A program made the translations under genes and the position numbers. From M3007 sp031425155 (GTDB lineage: Bacteria; Bacteroidota; Bacteroidia; Chitinophagales; Saprospiraceae), in contig JANPIV010000072.1 of the NCBI GenBank assembly GCA_031425155.1, forward strand, positions 1 to 64,000: DNA of 64,000 nucleotides. The letters are read 5' to 3'. Every line of letters begins with the position of its first letter. Position 1 is the stretch's first letter. A model generated the notes under the pieces. It did no database searches, was not told where the DNA came from, and saw only the letters and a list, made by a program, of their open reading frames with translations. Of this stretch, positions 41,132-50,113 are shown piece by piece.

Positions 41132-41377
41132 TTAATAACGCTGTTTACCCTGTCGTTGCAGGCGATGGCCAACGGCCCGCAGCACAATCCAGCCATGCGC
41201 CAGCAGGGTAGGCAAGAGGCCAAAATGTTCGCGCATTATTATAAAACGGTCGCGCAAACTCTGGCGGTGGCGTTGTTTGGAGAGGCCACCCATCAGGTAA
41301 TTGGTCAAGATGATTCCCATATTCACCGATTCTCGACTTTGTTTCAAAATTTGAATGCACCAATCGTAATTGGCGCA
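41132..41377 (-). pseudogene. Truncated duplicate of the GT2 glycosyltransferase (3' fragment)
   Basis: Translated on the minus strand this gives CANYDWCIQILKQSRESVNM, continues to YLMGGLSKQRHRQSLRDRF and ends HRLQRQGKQRY with a stop. It matches the last 82 codons of the complete gene at 42125-42916 without any indel (both 246 bp to the stop). Homology ends abruptly at 41377, after which an A-run replaces the rest. The N-terminal catalytic half is missing, so it is a pseudogene remnant. An opposite-strand open frame (41078-41494) is only its shadow. Confidence 0.88.
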
Positions 41378-41448
41378 AAAAAAATGACCATTTTTGTTGC
41401 CAGGCGATACTCAGCCGCCCGGCATTTTCATCTTCCAGTTTCTACATT

Positions 41449-42096
41449 ATGCTCCGTGTCATCACCTTGGCTGCTATCAACCTCCTACTCATAGTCTCTT
41501 GCAAGGATAAAAACTGCCCAAATAATCTAAAATACCAAATACCCTATACAGCAACTCCCATCCAAGACACTTTCCAAATAGGGGATACCATCTGGATAGA
41601 GATGAACTTCAGCGATCAGTTGACTGATTTGAATGGCAGTGTAGAAAATACTTTTCGCAATTTTGATTTTAAAATTCAATTACAATGTGATAGATTTGAT
41701 ATAGACCCACCCCAAGGGAGAGCAGTCAGTTTTATAGATGTTTTTCCTATGGTGGGTGAAGTAGTACCGCGTGGGCTCCCCTCCTCTGGAATATCTTATT
41801 TTGAGGTAAAACCCATTTATGAGGATGAACATTATCGCTTTAAAGCGGCGGCGGTGCTCAAGCAACAAGGTGCTTTCTGGCTCGCTATTGCTCCTTACAC
41901 TGACGAAATGATTGCTCCGTTTGAAATAAAAGGTAACTGCGACCATATACCGTTACATTTCACTAATAAGGTGAACGATGGCGATCCTGTGGAGAACAAC
42001 TATCATTTGTTGAAGTCAAGTCCGGTACCTGTTTATCAAGATATGACGATAGAGCGTTTTGGGGTGGGTGGATTTTGTTTTGTAGTGCGTAACTAA
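41449..42096 (+). CDS. Hypothetical lipoprotein between the two glycosyltransferase copies
   Basis: A 215-aa lipoprotein (LLLIVSC lipobox at residues 12-18). The mature part is beta-rich with several aromatic strands (IQDTFQIGDTIWIEMNFSDQLTD; GISYFEVKPIYEDEHYRFKAAAVLKQQG) and no recognised domain. The base composition is more A+T-rich than its neighbours. It lies divergently between the truncated glycosyltransferase copy and the full gene, and may have entered with the rearrangement that produced the duplicate. Confidence 0.72.
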   Translation: MLRVITLAAINLLLIVSCKDKNCPNNLKYQIPYTATPIQDTFQIGDTIWIEMNFSDQLTDLNGSVENTFRNFDFKIQLQCDRFDIDPPQGRAVSFIDVFPMVGEVVPRGLPSSGISYFEVKPIYEDEHYRFKAAAVLKQQGAFWLAIAPYTDEMIAPFEIKGNCDHIPLHFTNKVNDGDPVENNYHLLKSSPVPVYQDMTIERFGVGGFCFVVRN

Positions 42097-42124
42097 TCAC
42101 TATTTCGCTTTTTTATAAATAGTG

Positions 42125-42916
42125 CTAATAACGTTTCTTTCCCTGTCGCGTCACCCGATGCCCCAAAGCCCGCAGCACGATCCAGCCGTGCGCCAACAGG
42201 GTAGGGAAGAGGCCAAAATGCAGGCGCATGATGGCAAAACGGTCGCGCAGGCTCTGGCGATGGCGTTGTTTGGAAAGGCCGCCCATCAGGTAATCGGCCA
42301 TGATAATGCCGGTGTTTATGGATTGCTGGCTCTGTTTCAGCACACGGATGCACCAGTCATAATCGGCGCAAAGATTGTCCGTACGATACAGAGGAGCAAG
42401 GCTGCGACGGGCGACAAATGACTGGTGCACTACCAGCATACCACCCACATAATCACGCCATTGCAGGTGGGCGGGCAGGCGGCGAGTACTCAGTTCACTC
42501 ATGGTACCAGCAGGCTGCCGGGCTTCGTTTACCAGCAGCGTCTCGCCATAGAGTACGCCGGTTTGGGCAGTGACCAATGCCGCACAATGTGCCACCGTAT
42601 CGGGCGCATGCAAATGATCGCCACTATTCAGGAACCAGACAAAGTCGCCGGTGGCCATTTGCAGCCCTTTATTCATGGCATCATACAGGCCACGATCCGG
42701 TTCCGATAGCCAGCAGAGATGAGGCATTTTTGTCACAAAATCCCGAATAATATCCACAGAACCATCCTTCGAGCCGCCATCTATTACCAGGTATTCAATA
42801 TGCGGATAGGTCTGTTCCAGTACACTTTGCATAGTGCCGGGCAGAAGTGCTTCTCCGTTATAGACGACGGTGATGATGGAAAAAATCGGCGGAGAAAGGG
42901 GAGCAGTGGAAGTCAT
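42125..42916 (-). CDS. Glycosyltransferase family 2
   Basis: A 263-aa GT-A fold enzyme. It opens with PIFSIITVVYNGEALLPGTMQSVLEQTYPHIEYLVIDGGSKDGSVDII, then SEPDRGLYDAMNKGLQMATGDFVWFLNSGDHLH, where NSGD takes the DXD position, as in WcaA/WcaE-like enzymes. The C-terminal part holds ADYDWCIRVL and a basic tail. It probably adds a sugar in surface-polysaccharide synthesis, but no cluster surrounds it. ATG at 42916 (MTSTAPLSPP); the upstream open frame contains the GCGAAAC palindromes. A 3' fragment of a paralogue lies 750 bp downstream. Confidence 0.9.
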   Translation of the reverse strand: MTSTAPLSPPIFSIITVVYNGEALLPGTMQSVLEQTYPHIEYLVIDGGSKDGSVDIIRDFVTKMPHLCWLSEPDRGLYDAMNKGLQMATGDFVWFLNSGDHLHAPDTVAHCAALVTAQTGVLYGETLLVNEARQPAGTMSELSTRRLPAHLQWRDYVGGMLVVHQSFVARRSLAPLYRTDNLCADYDWCIRVLKQSQQSINTGIIMADYLMGGLSKQRHRQSLRDRFAIMRLHFGLFPTLLAHGWIVLRALGHRVTRQGKKRY

Positions 42917-42932
42917 TAGAAACTTGATGTAC

Positions 42933-43018
42933 AGCGAAACCCCAGTTTCGCCATTCTGTATTGCACAACGAAACCTCAGTTTCGCACCTGACCTGGCGAA
43001 GCTGGGGTTTCGCCATAC
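42933..43018. repeat. Three copies of the GCGAAACyccAGTTTCGC palindrome
   Basis: Copies: GCGAAACCCCAGTTTCGCCA (42933-42952), CGAAACCTCAGTTTCGC (42969-42985), and GGCGAAGCTGGGGTTTCGCC followed by ATAC (42995-43018, inverted to the first). The outer two could pair with each other. The third is nearly identical to the palindrome beside nuoJ at 11728. They form the leader of the glycosyltransferase gene on the minus strand. Confidence 0.85.
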
Positions 43019-43023
43019 ATAAA

Positions 43024-43055
43024 AAAGCCGTGGACGACCAGGCATCCACGGCTTT
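43024..43055 (-). terminator. Terminator hairpin after the TPR gene
   Basis: AAAGCCGTGGA (43024-43034) pairs with TCCACGGCTTT (43045-43055). On the minus strand the stem is followed by a T-run (43021-43026), as expected for a terminator of the gene ending at 43076. Confidence 0.85.
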
Positions 43056-43075
43056 CTATAGTTTGAAAAAACTAC

Positions 43076-44392
43076 TTACATTTTGAAATGCGGAGTCGCA
43101 TTTTTACCGCCACCTTTCACCACCTCCAGGCGTTTTTTGAATTCCAGCGATAGTTCGTCCTCCTTGCGGGCATATATTTCGTTGAGTGCCAGCAAAGTAT
43201 TCAGGTCGTTTGGATCCAGGCTTTCCGCTTTTTGGAAGTGGGGCAGGGCCTGATCGAAAAGGGCCAACATCTGGTCGTTCAATACTTTATAACGCTTCAG
43301 AGCCGCCTGCGAATTATCGAGCGTGGTCATTTCCTGATTGACAGCGGCTGCCTTGTTGTAGTACAGCGCACCCAGCATATAGTGGGCATCGGGACTTTTA
43401 GGATCTTTTTCGGTCGCCATCAAATAGTTCTTTTTGGCTTCTTCAAAATACTCGGTCGCCTTGGCGTCGTTTTTGGCTTTCACTTCCCGCTGTTGCAGGT
43501 TATCATATACATTACCCAGGTTGACATACAGGCTCATGTTCTCCGGCTCCTGTTTGATGGCCTGTTTCAGCCGATCCGTCAGTTCGTCCAGTTTATTTTC
43601 TTTCAGGTAGGTGTTGATTTCCGCAAAAAGCAACCCGGAGTTCTCCGGGAATTTCTGGCGGCCTTCAGCCAGGATGGCTTTGGCACCTTCTGTATCATTC
43701 AGGGCTGTTTTGGCAGTATAGAGCGATTCGTACACCTCGCCCCTGGTCGTTCCTTTCTTGACCATTTCTTCGAGGTAAGGAATTGCCTCCGCGTTACGAC
43801 CCGCCATCAGCGCAGTCAGGCCAGTGAAATATTTTTGGTCTTCGATTTGACTTTCATCGGCAAAAAGGCTTTTCTCTTTGGCCGCCGTGAGGATTTCATG
43901 GCTTTTCAAAGCCGCTGCCGAAGACAAATAGGCTTTTTCGTACTCTTTGGCCTCATACTTCGCCACACCGATATTGATCAGGCCCGCTTGTACTGTGGTC
44001 ATACCTTTCAAAGCATCAGTCTTTTCGTACTTCTTCTCCGCCAATTCATAACCTTTCTGGTAGGCATTGAAGGCTTCCAGTGCGTCATTATCGCCTGTCA
44101 AAGGCGAGTCCGGCTTGATCTGGCGCACGGCCATATCGCGTTCCACGATGGTCGAGTAAATATCGCCTTTGGTGATCCAGGCCGAAGCGAGGGCTTGCGC
44201 TTCCGCCGTTTTCAGCGCGTCACTAATTTTCTGCTTGGCTTCATCCAACTTGGCGGCGTTATTAGCGCGGTCAATATTATAGCTGGTCAAGGCCTTGCCA
44301 GCGCTCTTCGCCAGCTTGGCACCATCTTCCTGGGCCTGTGCGATGCCGGCCACGAACATAAAGCCCACCAGGGCAAAGAGAAATTTTTTCAT
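43076..44392 (-). CDS. Secreted TPR-repeat protein
   Basis: A 438-aa protein with a cleavable signal peptide (MKKFLFALVGFMFVAGIAQAQ). Multiple TPR-like helical pairs follow across about 30-420, for example AEAIPYLEEMVKKGTTRGEVYESLYTAKTAL, NMSLYVNLGNVYDNLQQ, and HFQKAESLDPNDLNTLLALNEIYARKEDE. It is rich in Lys, Glu and Ala. It is likely a periplasmic scaffold. ATG at 44392. The gene lies downstream of gyrA in the same orientation, separated by a 210-bp gap holding a hairpin. Confidence 0.82.
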   Translation of the reverse strand: MKKFLFALVGFMFVAGIAQAQEDGAKLAKSAGKALTSYNIDRANNAAKLDEAKQKISDALKTAEAQALASAWITKGDIYSTIVERDMAVRQIKPDSPLTGDNDALEAFNAYQKGYELAEKKYEKTDALKGMTTVQAGLINIGVAKYEAKEYEKAYLSSAAALKSHEILTAAKEKSLFADESQIEDQKYFTGLTALMAGRNAEAIPYLEEMVKKGTTRGEVYESLYTAKTALNDTEGAKAILAEGRQKFPENSGLLFAEINTYLKENKLDELTDRLKQAIKQEPENMSLYVNLGNVYDNLQQREVKAKNDAKATEYFEEAKKNYLMATEKDPKSPDAHYMLGALYYNKAAAVNQEMTTLDNSQAALKRYKVLNDQMLALFDQALPHFQKAESLDPNDLNTLLALNEIYARKEDELSLEFKKRLEVVKGGGKNATPHFKM

Positions 44393-44503
44393 TGCGTTCA
44401 ACAAAGTTTAGAATGTTTTAAAATCCGTTGGTCAAGACGTAATTCCACCCAAAAGGTTTTCTAACGCATTGTTAATAGGAAAATTTGGATTAAACAGCAT
44501 ATT

Positions 44504-44537
44504 AATCCGCCCGACGATTTTCATCCGTCGGACGGAT
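44504..44537. terminator. Hairpin between gyrA and the TPR gene
   Basis: ATCCGCCCGACG (44504-44515) pairs with CGTCGGACGGAT (44526-44537) with one mismatch (a G-U wobble in one RNA strand). T-run lies on the plus side only. It may terminate or process the gyrA transcript. Confidence 0.6.
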
Positions 44538-44603
44538 TTTTATCTCCAAAAATAGTCCAACTACATAGCACTGAATGTGGAAATGTAGCAGCACTTCATT
44601 CGC

Positions 44604-47138
44604 TTATTCTTCGGTAGCCTCTGTTTCTACCGTTGCACCGTCCTGTGTGGCGCCGTCTTCTTCTGTTGGCATGATCGGCATTTCTTCTTCCGGTGCCGAA
44701 GCCACCACTGTTACATCCGCAATGCTGTCGCTATCGTCCAGGCGCATGAGTTTCACCCCTTGCGTCGCGCGGCCAATCACCCGAAGTTCGGAAGCAGCCG
44801 TGCGGATCGTCACCCCGGAAGTCGTGGTAATCATCAGATCGTCGGCATCCGTCACCGATTTTATGGCTACCAAATAGCCGGTTTTAGCGGTTAACTGGAT
44901 GGTTTTCACGCCTTTACCTCCCCGTGATTGGGTGCGGTAATCTTCCAAAGCCGAACGTTTGCCCATGCCTTTTTGCGAGACAACCAGGATGCCAGTGGTC
45001 GTATCGCCGGGCTCTACGCAGACCATACCGACTACCGTATCCACGCCGTCATCGGGCACCTGAATGCCCCGTACACCGGCAGCATTGCGGCCCATCGAAC
45101 GCACATCGCTTTCGTTGAAACGAATCGCCCGGCCGCTCTGTACCGCCAAGATAATTTCGTTTTGGCCGTTGGTCAGTTTGGCTTCGATGAGCGCGTCACC
45201 TTCGTTGATCGTAATGGCATTCACGCCGCCTTGCCGTGGGCGCGAGTATTCTTCCAGTAACGTCTTCTTGATCTGTCCTCGGCGGGTGCAGAACATGATA
45301 TAGTTATTATTAATAAACTCTTCGTCCTGTAATTTTTTTACTACAATATAGGCGCGGACCTTATCCTCTTTGGGAATGTTCAGCAAATTCTGGATCACCC
45401 GGCCCGCCGTGGCTTTGGCCCCTTCAGGAATTTCATACACTTTCAACCAAAAACAACGGCCACTTTCCGTGAAAAGCAGCAACGTATTGTGGTTGGTCGC
45501 GGTGAACATGTGCTCTACAAAATCCTCGTCGCGCGTACGTACGCCCTGTGCGCCCCGGCCACCCCGCCCTTGGGCACGGTACTCCGAAATGGGGGTGCGT
45601 TTGATATAACCGGCATGACTGATCGTGATCACAACTTCCTCATTCTCAATCAGATCCTCGATGCTGATGTCGGCCTCATTGGGCTCAATGGCGGTGCGGC
45701 GTTTGTCGTTGAAACGTTCCACAATTTCGGCTAACTCCGTTTTGATAATGCCACGACGCAGCCCTTCATCGGCCAGAATGGCCTGGTATTCAGCAATGCG
45801 TTTTTGCAATTCATCGTACTCGGCCCGCACTTTATCGCGCTCCAGACCGGTGAGTTGTTGCAGGCGCATGGCCAGAATGGCGCGGGATTGCAATTCAGAC
45901 AAACCGAACGTGCTCATCAGGCCATTGCGGGCTTCTTCGGCATCGTTGGAGGCGCGGATCAGCTTGATGACCTCGTCCAAATGATCGAGCGCGATGAGCA
46001 AACCTTCCAGAATGTGGGCGCGTTCCTCGGCTTTGCGCAGGTCATATTGGGTGCGCCGGACGATGACTTCCAGGCGGAATTTGATAAACTCTTCAATCAG
46101 GTCCTTCAAATTCAGTACCCGTGGGCGGCCATTGACCAGGGCAATATTATTAATGCCGTAACTCGTCTGCAAGGGCGTCAACTTGAACAACATGCTCAAA
46201 ATGACATTCGCCGCCGCGTCGCGTTTGATCTCAATGACTACCCGAACGCCTTCGCGGTTCGATTCATCGCGTACGTCGGAGATACCCAGCACCTTTTTCT
46301 CGTTGACCAGTTCCGCGATTTTGGCGACCAACATTGCTTTGTTGACCTGATACGGAATCTCGGTAATGATGATGGCTTCGCGTCCCTTGTCGTCGGTTTC
46401 GATCTCCGTTTTAGCCCGCACTACCACGCGTCCGCGTCCAGTACGGAACCCTTCGCGCACCCCGGACAGGCCATAGATGATACCACCGGTGGGGAAGTCG
46501 GGAGCGAGCACGTGCTCCATTAACTCATCAATCGTAATCTCCGGATTGTCAATGGTGGCAACAATAGCGGAGCAAACCTCGCCGAGGTGGTGGGGCATCA
46601 TGTTGGTCGCCATACCCACCGCAATACCGCTGGCGCCATTGATCAGCAGGTTCGGCAGTTTGCTGGGCATCACCGATGGTTCCTGCAAGGAATCGTCGAA
46701 ATTCAACTGAAAATCAACGGTATCCTTATCAATATCGTCAATAATGGAGTCGGTGATGCGCCGAAAACGGGCCTCGGTATAACGCATGGCCGCCGGACTA
46801 TCACCGTCCATCGAGCCAAAGTTACCCTGACCGTCCACGAGTGGGTAGCGCAGGCTCCATTCCTGGGCCATACGCACCATCGTATCATACACCGAGGAGT
46901 CGCCGTGCGGGTGGTATTTACCGAGCACTTCCCCGACGATACGCGCCGACTTTTTGTAAGGTTTGTTATAGCCCAAACCCAAATCCATCATCCCGTACAG
47001 GACACGGCGGTGAACGGGTTTCAGGCCGTCGCGCACATCGGGCAGGGCCCGGCTGACAATGACGGACATCGAGTAGTCAATGTACGCCGTTTTGAGTTCG
47101 TCTTCAATGTTAATGGAAATAATCCGCGAGTCTTGCAT
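44604..47138 (-). CDS. gyrA: DNA gyrase subunit A
   Basis: An 844-aa type II topoisomerase subunit that cuts and rejoins DNA. The QRDR is RALPDVRDGLKPVHRRVLYGM through HPHGDSSVYDTMVRMAQEWSLRYPLVDGQGNFGSMDGDSPAAMRYTEAR; the catalytic Tyr is in AMRYTEAR. The Ser and Asp at the common quinolone-resistance positions are wild-type in form (GDSSVYDTMV). The beta-pinwheel C-terminal domain carries the GyrA-box-like QGRGGRG near residue 535. It ends in an acidic tail. gyrB is not in the window. Confidence 0.97.
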   Translation of the reverse strand: MQDSRIISINIEDELKTAYIDYSMSVIVSRALPDVRDGLKPVHRRVLYGMMDLGLGYNKPYKKSARIVGEVLGKYHPHGDSSVYDTMVRMAQEWSLRYPLVDGQGNFGSMDGDSPAAMRYTEARFRRITDSIIDDIDKDTVDFQLNFDDSLQEPSVMPSKLPNLLINGASGIAVGMATNMMPHHLGEVCSAIVATIDNPEITIDELMEHVLAPDFPTGGIIYGLSGVREGFRTGRGRVVVRAKTEIETDDKGREAIIITEIPYQVNKAMLVAKIAELVNEKKVLGISDVRDESNREGVRVVIEIKRDAAANVILSMLFKLTPLQTSYGINNIALVNGRPRVLNLKDLIEEFIKFRLEVIVRRTQYDLRKAEERAHILEGLLIALDHLDEVIKLIRASNDAEEARNGLMSTFGLSELQSRAILAMRLQQLTGLERDKVRAEYDELQKRIAEYQAILADEGLRRGIIKTELAEIVERFNDKRRTAIEPNEADISIEDLIENEEVVITISHAGYIKRTPISEYRAQGRGGRGAQGVRTRDEDFVEHMFTATNHNTLLLFTESGRCFWLKVYEIPEGAKATAGRVIQNLLNIPKEDKVRAYIVVKKLQDEEFINNNYIMFCTRRGQIKKTLLEEYSRPRQGGVNAITINEGDALIEAKLTNGQNEIILAVQSGRAIRFNESDVRSMGRNAAGVRGIQVPDDGVDTVVGMVCVEPGDTTTGILVVSQKGMGKRSALEDYRTQSRGGKGVKTIQLTAKTGYLVAIKSVTDADDLMITTTSGVTIRTAASELRVIGRATQGVKLMRLDDSDSIADVTVVASAPEEEMPIMPTEEDGATQDGATVETEATEE

Positions 47139-47503
47139 ACACGTTATTCGAATGACAGAGTGCAGGCCACGGCCAGCATAAGCGGGAAGTGGCGGGTAAA
47201 GATGGACGGTTTTTTTGATTGGTTAATTTGTGAAAAAAATGGGTTTCGCACGCCGTCAACCGTCCACCGATTCGGGTGCGCGAAGGTACGAAAAGATATG
47301 GGTTTTTGCACCTGTTTTGTTTACTTTTTAAGGCATTTTTGACAGAAACTTTATTAATGTCTTAACCACGCCTTAACCCCTCTTAACCATCATCTGCCCC
47401 CAACTTTGTCCCAGAAAGTTTCACCACACCAATCTGGCTTATTGAGCAGAATCGTTGACCTAGACTATTGTTTTTCAAACTGTTTCACCATTCATTTTCA
47501 ACG
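47139..47503. other. 365-bp divergent region between gyrA and a beta-barrel gene
   Basis: No gene is supported. A -7-like TACCTTCG on the minus strand (47281-47288) lies about 143 bp upstream of gyrA. The right half is A+T-rich and should hold the promoter of the beta-barrel gene that starts at 47504. No strong hairpin or repeat arm is visible. Confidence 0.45.
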
Positions 47504-48253
47504 ATGAAGACCACTAAGCAAATTCTGTTCGCTGCTTTCATAGCCGTATTATCCACTGCCGCCGCCCAGGCCCAAATCGCTTTGGGATTAAAAGTCGGCA
47601 GCAACTTCGGTACCGTCCACACCACCGAAACGCTGGACAAACTCACTCCTGATTTCAAATATGCTCCGGGCTGGACCGTTGGTGGGGTCGCCGAGATCAA
47701 TTTCGGTAAATACTTCGCCCTGCAACCGGAGGTCAACTGGATGCAAAAAGGCTTCCGTTTCGACGAAAACTTCGATATTCCGGTCGGCAAAGTCAATATT
47801 CCAGCGGGTGCCGAGGCCACCGTACGCACCAATTATATAGAAGTGCCGCTGCTGGCCAAACTCAAACTTGGCAACGACCGGGTGCAAGCCTACGCCGTAC
47901 TTGGCCCTTCTTTTGGCTACGGACTGAATGGCAAAATCATCACCCGCACCCGCCTGTTGTTTGAACTGGACCCGATCAATACCAACCTGAATTTCGATCA
48001 GATCAATTATGAGCGTTTTGATGTGTCGGGCACCGGCGGCCTGGGGGTGCAGTTCAATTTCAATGGGGTGAAAGTCTTCGCCGATGCACGTTACACCCAC
48101 GGTTTTACGGAGTTGTACAATTTTCCGGTCGTGAATGAGCAAATCAAAAATCGTGGTTTTGCAATCAGCACGGGCGTAGCTTTTGATCTGGGTTCTACCA
48201 AACCAACCAAAAAACATCCGCCGGTTCGCCGTCCTTTGCCAAGAACTAAGTAA
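47504..48253 (+). CDS. PorT-type outer-membrane beta-barrel protein
   Basis: A 249-aa protein with a signal peptide (MKTTKQILFAAFIAVLSTAAAQAQ) and the alternating beta-strands of the outer-membrane protein beta-barrel family common in Bacteroidota. Strands include IALGLKVGSNFGTVHTTETL, GWTVGGVAEINFGKYFALQPEVNWMQKGFRF, and RTNYIEVPLLAKLKLGNDRVQAYAVLGPSFGYGL. It has a basic C-terminal tail, TKPTKKHPPVRRPLPRTK. ATG at 47504. The function of the family is mostly unknown. A related barrel lies at 53727-54365. Confidence 0.88.
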   Translation: MKTTKQILFAAFIAVLSTAAAQAQIALGLKVGSNFGTVHTTETLDKLTPDFKYAPGWTVGGVAEINFGKYFALQPEVNWMQKGFRFDENFDIPVGKVNIPAGAEATVRTNYIEVPLLAKLKLGNDRVQAYAVLGPSFGYGLNGKIITRTRLLFELDPINTNLNFDQINYERFDVSGTGGLGVQFNFNGVKVFADARYTHGFTELYNFPVVNEQIKNRGFAISTGVAFDLGSTKPTKKHPPVRRPLPRTK

Positions 48254-48373
48254 TCTCCAAAACACAGTGCGAAATCCGGTGTTCTTAGCACCGGCAATGG
48301 GCAGATGGCTTCGGCGGTCTGCCTTTTTTATATTAATGGCCACTACCACGTCCGTTTTTCCGTTGATAAATAT

Positions 48374-50017
48374 ATGAAAAAAAGCCTGCTCCTGCTCTGC
48401 TGCGTCCTTTCCATTGGTCTGGCGGCGGCACAAAAACCGCCCAGGATCAATAAGTACTGGGTAGAATTTGCCGACAAGAACGATTCCCCATACTGCACTT
48501 GCCGCCCGGCGGAATTCCTGACGCTGCAAGCCCTCGAACGCCGTACCCAGGCCGGTATTGAGGTAGTGGAAAATGATCTGCCGGTCAATCCTGCTTACCT
48601 TAAACAATTGATTACCAAGGGAGTGGAATTGCACAACACGTCGCGCTGGCTGAATGCCGCTACCGTCATGGCTGATTCGGCGACGGCGGCGCAATTTCAG
48701 CGTTTGCCTTTTGTGAAAAACGTGCAGTACCTCGGCCCGCATCTGCGGTATCGTAATCCGCAGAATCGCCCGGCCAAAAAGCGCATACCGACCACTAAGT
48801 ACCCGCAACCGGGCGGCACGGCCAATCCGCTGGGCTATGCGGGCCGGCAAAACAGCGTGCTCAATATGTATCCATTGTACGCTGCCGGGGTGCGGGGAGC
48901 GGGTATTCGCGTGGCCGTGATGGATGGGGGATTTACCAATACCGATACGATTCCGCTGTTTGACAGCATTGCGCTGCAAGGTCGGCTGGTGGTGGGCCGC
49001 GACTTTGTAGAACGGGACAATGCGCTGTTTGAAAGCGCACAACATGGCACCTCGGTGCTGTCGGTGATGGCGGGCAATCTGCCCGGTTACTTCATCGGCA
49101 CCGCGCCGGATGCGACGTATTTTTTGCTGAAAACAGAGGATACCGGCGGGGAATACCCGGTGGAAGAGGCCAACTGGATCGCCGGTGCGGAATGGGCGGA
49201 TAGTGTCGGTGCGCAGATAATCAATGCCTCACTGGGCTACACGAGTTTTTCAGATACTACGCTGAGTCACAAATATTTACAACTGAATGGACGTACTGCT
49301 ATCGGGTCGCGCGGGGCCACTATTGCGGCGACCAAAGGCATGATTATTTGCAACAGCGCGGGCAATGAAGGCGATGGCACCTGGCATTATATCGGCGTAC
49401 CAGCCGATGCACCGGGTGTAGTGGCGGTCGGCGCGGTGGACTATACGGGCAAACGGGCAGATTTCAGTTCCTTCGGCCCTACCTCCGATGGCCGTATCAA
49501 ACCCGAACTCGTCTCGCCCGGCGAGCAGGTGGTTACGGCGGGCAATGTCGGCATTGACCTGGGGATGGCCAGTGGTACTTCGGTGGCTTCGCCCATGCTG
49601 GTGGGGGCTTTGGCTTCCTTGTGGAGTGCCTATCCGCACAAGACAGGTGCGGAAATTCTGGATGCCGTGTTTGCCTCGGCCGATCAGGCCCGCCGCCCGG
49701 ATAATGCACGCGGTTACGGCTTGCCAGACATGACCGAAGCCTGGTTACAATTAGGCGGTTTTGTGAGCGGACACTCTACATTTTCTTTTGACCGGAATAA
49801 TGGAGAATTAACTTTGCTAACTGCCAGTACTACTGGAAATATTAGTACCGTTGAATTAAGGAATCTGCTGGGTCAGTCAGTTGGAGATTTCCCGGCTACT
49901 TGTAGTAAAAATAGTATTTCTACTTTAAAAATTAGTGGATTGGCACAAGTGTCTGCTGGTAACTATCAGATTATTTTGCCCGAAGGGGAGCGTCTGATGG
50001 TGGTATTGTGGAAATAA
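48374..50017 (+). CDS. Subtilisin-like (S8) secreted serine peptidase
   Basis: A 547-aa exported peptidase. Signal peptide MKKSLLLLCCVLSIGLAAAQ, N-terminal propeptide-like segment, then the triad: Asp in RVAVMDGGFTN near 183, His in QHGTSVLSVMAG near 220, and Ser in ASGTSVASPMLVGALASLW near 398. The C-terminal 80 residues (NNGELTLLTASTTGNISTVELRNLLGQ) form a beta-sandwich resembling a T9SS sorting domain, without the usual final motif. The substrate is not known. ATG at 48374 follows the signal peptide; the open frame extends back to 48305. Confidence 0.92.
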   Translation: MKKSLLLLCCVLSIGLAAAQKPPRINKYWVEFADKNDSPYCTCRPAEFLTLQALERRTQAGIEVVENDLPVNPAYLKQLITKGVELHNTSRWLNAATVMADSATAAQFQRLPFVKNVQYLGPHLRYRNPQNRPAKKRIPTTKYPQPGGTANPLGYAGRQNSVLNMYPLYAAGVRGAGIRVAVMDGGFTNTDTIPLFDSIALQGRLVVGRDFVERDNALFESAQHGTSVLSVMAGNLPGYFIGTAPDATYFLLKTEDTGGEYPVEEANWIAGAEWADSVGAQIINASLGYTSFSDTTLSHKYLQLNGRTAIGSRGATIAATKGMIICNSAGNEGDGTWHYIGVPADAPGVVAVGAVDYTGKRADFSSFGPTSDGRIKPELVSPGEQVVTAGNVGIDLGMASGTSVASPMLVGALASLWSAYPHKTGAEILDAVFASADQARRPDNARGYGLPDMTEAWLQLGGFVSGHSTFSFDRNNGELTLLTASTTGNISTVELRNLLGQSVGDFPATCSKNSISTLKISGLAQVSAGNYQIILPEGERLMVVLWK

Positions 50018-50046
50018 GTATAGTAAAAATTAAGGGCGCATTTTTA

Positions 50047-50113
50047 AAATGTTGTTGACTAATAGAAGTGACACTTTTCAAAAAAGTGTCACTTCTATTA
50101 GTCAACAACATTT
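50047..50113. terminator. Perfect 32-bp hairpin between convergent genes
   Basis: Positions 50047-50078 pair without mismatch with 50082-50113 around a 3-nt CAA loop. The left arm begins AAATGTTGTTGACTAATAGA and ends CACTTTT. The right end overlaps the TAA stop of pgk (50112-50114). It is bidirectional, serving the subtilase gene and pgk, though far longer than a usual terminator. Confidence 0.9.

Noticed and set aside
41078..41494. Plus-strand 138-codon open frame with a signal-like start
   Set aside because: It mirrors the truncated glycosyltransferase fragment; a similar frame lies opposite the intact gene's end, so it is a shadow.
43232..44464. A 410-codon plus-strand open frame opposite the TPR gene
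   Set aside because: Antisense to a clear secreted TPR protein; composition (Phe, Arg, Gln) is typical of a shadow frame.
44604..47138. Quinolone-resistance change in gyrA
   Set aside because: The Ser and Asp positions in GDSSVYDTMV correspond to the usual susceptible residues.
47588..49045. A 485-codon minus-strand open frame
   Set aside because: It runs antisense through a signal-peptide beta-barrel gene and the start of a subtilase, both well supported; the product shows no recognisable pattern.
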